A stretch of 64,000 nt of DNA. It comes from Methylobacterium nodulans ORS 2060 (GTDB taxonomy: Bacteria; Pseudomonadota; Alphaproteobacteria; Rhizobiales; Beijerinckiaceae). The DNA lies in NCBI RefSeq assembly GCF_000022085.1, contig NC_011894.1, forward strand, positions 1,266,501-1,330,500, given 5' to 3'. The notes under the pieces are model-generated. The model was not told the DNA's origin. It did not search any database and saw only the letters and a list, made by a program, of their open reading frames with translations. Positions 62,441 to 64,000 of this stretch are shown here, piece after piece. How positions within the stretch are numbered: position 1 is the first letter of the stretch; every line of letters begins with the position of its first letter. Position numbers and translations under genes: made by a program.

Positions 62441-64000
62441 TCAGGTCACCTCCACGGCGATGCCGGGCAGACGGATCGCGAAGGTGGAGCCGGGCTCGGG
62501 CGCGTTGCTCTCGGCGGTCGCGCGGCCGCCATGCAGCTCGGCGATGCGCTTGACGATCGACAGCCCGAGGCCGGTCGAACCCTCGCCGCCGGTGGGCTTG
62601 GCCGAGAGCCGCTGGAAGCGGCCGAAGAGCCGGGCCGTATCCTCGGGCGACAGGCCGGGCCCGAAATCGCGCACCGCGTAGACGATATCCTCACCCTCGC
62701 GCCCGACCGTGACCACGATCTCGGCTCCGACCGGGCTGTACTTGATCGCGTTCGAGATCAGGTTGTCCATCGCCTCGCGCAGGCGCTCGCCGTCGCCGCA
62801 GATGAAGAGGCTCTCGGGGATCGCCGAGCGCAGCCGCTGGTCCTTGGTCTCGGCGAGCGGCGCGTTGGCCTGGGACACCTCGCGGGCGAGGGCGGCGAAA
62901 TCCACCGGCTCGCGCCGCAGGGTGATGTCGAGGGCGTCGTTCATCGCGTCCGCGATCAGGCTCTCGATCATGCCGGTGAGGCGGCGGGCCGAATCGCGGA
63001 TATGGCCGACCTGCGCGCGCATCGCCTCGACGGGCTGAGGCAGGGTGCCGATGAGGTCGCCGAGCATCTCGGCCCGGCCGAGGATGACGGCGAGCGGGTT
63101 CTTGAGATCGTGGGCAACCGTGCCGAGGATCTCGGTCTTGAGCTGGTTGGCCCGGCGCAGGTCCGAGCGCTGCATGGCGAGGCGGCGGTTCGCCCGCATC
63201 AGCTCGGCGGTGCGCTCCACCACCCGCTGCTCCAGGCTGACATTGGCCCGCTGCAACTGCTCGTAGAGGATCACGTTGTCGAAGGCGATCGACAGCCGCG
63301 AGGTGAAGAGCGCGATCAGCGCCCGGTCGGTCTCCGAGAGCGAGCGGTCGGCCTTGAGCAGCGCAACGATCTCGCTGCCGCTCGCCGTGTGCACATAGAG
63401 GGTGGACCAGTGGTCGCCGAAGGTGTGGCGCCGCTCCGCGAAGGCGCGGGCCACGATGGCCTGCACGTCCCCGTCGAGGGGCAGGGCGGCGCCGGGCGCG
63501 ACGAGGTGCTGGTAGCAGCCGGACCCCGCCAGGACGCAGAGGCTCTCGTCCGGCCCGGTCTTCTCCCGCAGGACCAGGATGCCCTCGCAGGCGACGTTGA
63601 GCAGCGAGGCCACCTGGGTCAGCACGCCCTCGGCCAGCCGCTGCATCGACTTGTAGTCGAGGAGCATCGGCGCGGCGTCGATGATGATCTCCAGGCCCCG
63701 CCGGGTTTCCTCCAGGCGCTTGAGCTGCTGGTAGGCCCGCAGGGCCGCCGTCAGGCTGGTGAAGAGCTTGTCGGCGGTGAGTTCGGTCTTCGCCTTGTAG
63801 TCGTTGATGTCGTAGTCGACGATGACCCGGCGCTCCGGCGCCTGGCCCGGTTGCCCCGTGCGCAGGATGATGCGGACGGTCTCGTCGCGCAGCTCGCGGC
63901 GGATGAAGTCGACGAGCCGCAGGCCCGCATCCTCGGTTTCCATCACCACGTCGAGCAGGATCACCGCCACCTCGCCCGGGCGCGCGGAGAGGAGCGCGCG
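62441..64000 (-). CDS. Hybrid receiver-DUF3369-histidine kinase, 5' end outside window
   Basis: At least 519 residues; the frame runs off the window edge, so the start is not seen. The first part is a receiver (phospho-acceptor in ILLDVVM, switch residues RTGQPG, and YKAKTELT). A DUF3369/GAF-like middle region follows (about 100-270), with a coiled coil, a HisKA domain (VAHDLKNPLAVI, phosphorylated His) and a HATPase (MDNLISNAIKYSP, DFGPGL, GSTGLGLSIVKRI). It is a cytoplasmic sensor that probably takes phosphate through its own receiver. No partner regulator is adjacent. A long linker around YEQLQRANVSLEQRVVERT is helical. Confidence 0.93.
   Translation of the reverse strand, partial: RALLSARPGEVAVILLDVVMETEDAGLRLVDFIRRELRDETVRIILRTGQPGQAPERRVIVDYDINDYKAKTELTADKLFTSLTAALRAYQQLKRLEETRRGLEIIIDAAPMLLDYKSMQRLAEGVLTQVASLLNVACEGILVLREKTGPDESLCVLAGSGCYQHLVAPGAALPLDGDVQAIVARAFAERRHTFGDHWSTLYVHTASGSEIVALLKADRSLSETDRALIALFTSRLSIAFDNVILYEQLQRANVSLEQRVVERTAELMRANRRLAMQRSDLRRANQLKTEILGTVAHDLKNPLAVILGRAEMLGDLIGTLPQPVEAMRAQVGHIRDSARRLTGMIESLIADAMNDALDITLRREPVDFAALAREVSQANAPLAETKDQRLRSAIPESLFICGDGERLREAMDNLISNAIKYSPVGAEIVVTVGREGEDIVYAVRDFGPGLSPEDTARLFGRFQRLSAKPTGGEGSTGLGLSIVKRIAELHGGRATAESNAPEPGSTFAIRLPGIAVEVT

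Overview
The DNA is very GC-rich (roughly 70% by eye). It is densely packed with catabolic operons, branched-chain-type ABC transporters, MarR/GntR/Lrp/Crp regulators, an EcfG-class sigma factor and families of small intergenic hairpin repeats. That combination points to an alphaproteobacterium of the Hyphomicrobiales, most like Methylobacterium or a close relative. This is inferred from gene content and protein style; there is no rRNA or other marker in the window. No tRNA, rRNA, CRISPR array, phage or intact insertion sequence was seen.

Layout. (1) 1-18.3 kb: an aromatic-acid region. It holds a CoA ligase, a two-domain FAD monooxygenase/old-yellow-enzyme protein of the 2-aminobenzoyl-CoA (or salicylyl-CoA) type, an SDR, a crotonase-family enzyme, an acyl-CoA dehydrogenase, a Rid-family protein, a kynurenine-formamidase-like hydrolase, a cupin, two further FAD monooxygenases and a five-gene Liv-type uptake system. 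A MarR regulator follows at 18.9 kb. Sites of the form TTYA-N4-TRAA lie at the ligase/monooxygenase divergent promoter (two), before the SDR operon, before the transporter and before the MarR gene, which suggests one regulon. (2) 19.6-22.1 kb: Lrp regulator, arginase and ornithine cyclodeaminase, an arginine-to-proline route. (3) 22.4-27.2 kb: an EcfG-type sigma factor with an apparent N-terminal NepR-like segment, a receiver plus Crp pair with a Crp gene remnant nearby, then LemA and two TPM-domain proteins. (4) 27.2-36 kb: RraA-like protein, SCO1 plus methanethiol oxidase, acetamidase/formamidase, a broken acetyltransferase, an ATP/ADP-translocase-like carrier, two oxidoreductases and an atypical SDR. 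(5) 36.1-39.4 kb: GntR regulator, tiny membrane protein, small ABM-like protein and an oxalate/formate-type MFS carrier, with three matching TGGTATACCA-type sites. (6) 39.7-45 kb: L,D-transpeptidase, PLP decarboxylase, glpK and glpD.

(7) 45.4-60.6 kb is the most interesting block. A second Liv-type transporter with fused LivH-LivM is followed by an ATP-dependent hydantoinase pair (hyuA, and hyuB with a frameshift), a molybdenum hydroxylase (FAD subunit plus fused Fe-S/Mo subunit), a 6-hydroxynicotinate-reductase-like Fe-S protein, a MarR regulator and a UPF0280 protein. All genes lie on one strand and most overlap or are tightly spaced. TTCGTAxACGAA palindromes precede the transporter and the enzyme operon. 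The set suggests uptake, hydroxylation, ring reduction and ATP-driven lactam opening of an N-heterocycle such as nicotinate. (8) 60.7-64 kb: repeats, a small hydrophilic protein, arabinose-5-phosphate isomerase, and a hybrid receiver/histidine kinase cut by the window edge.

At least six copies of a REP-like hairpin whose outer stems differ but stay paired are scattered between genes.
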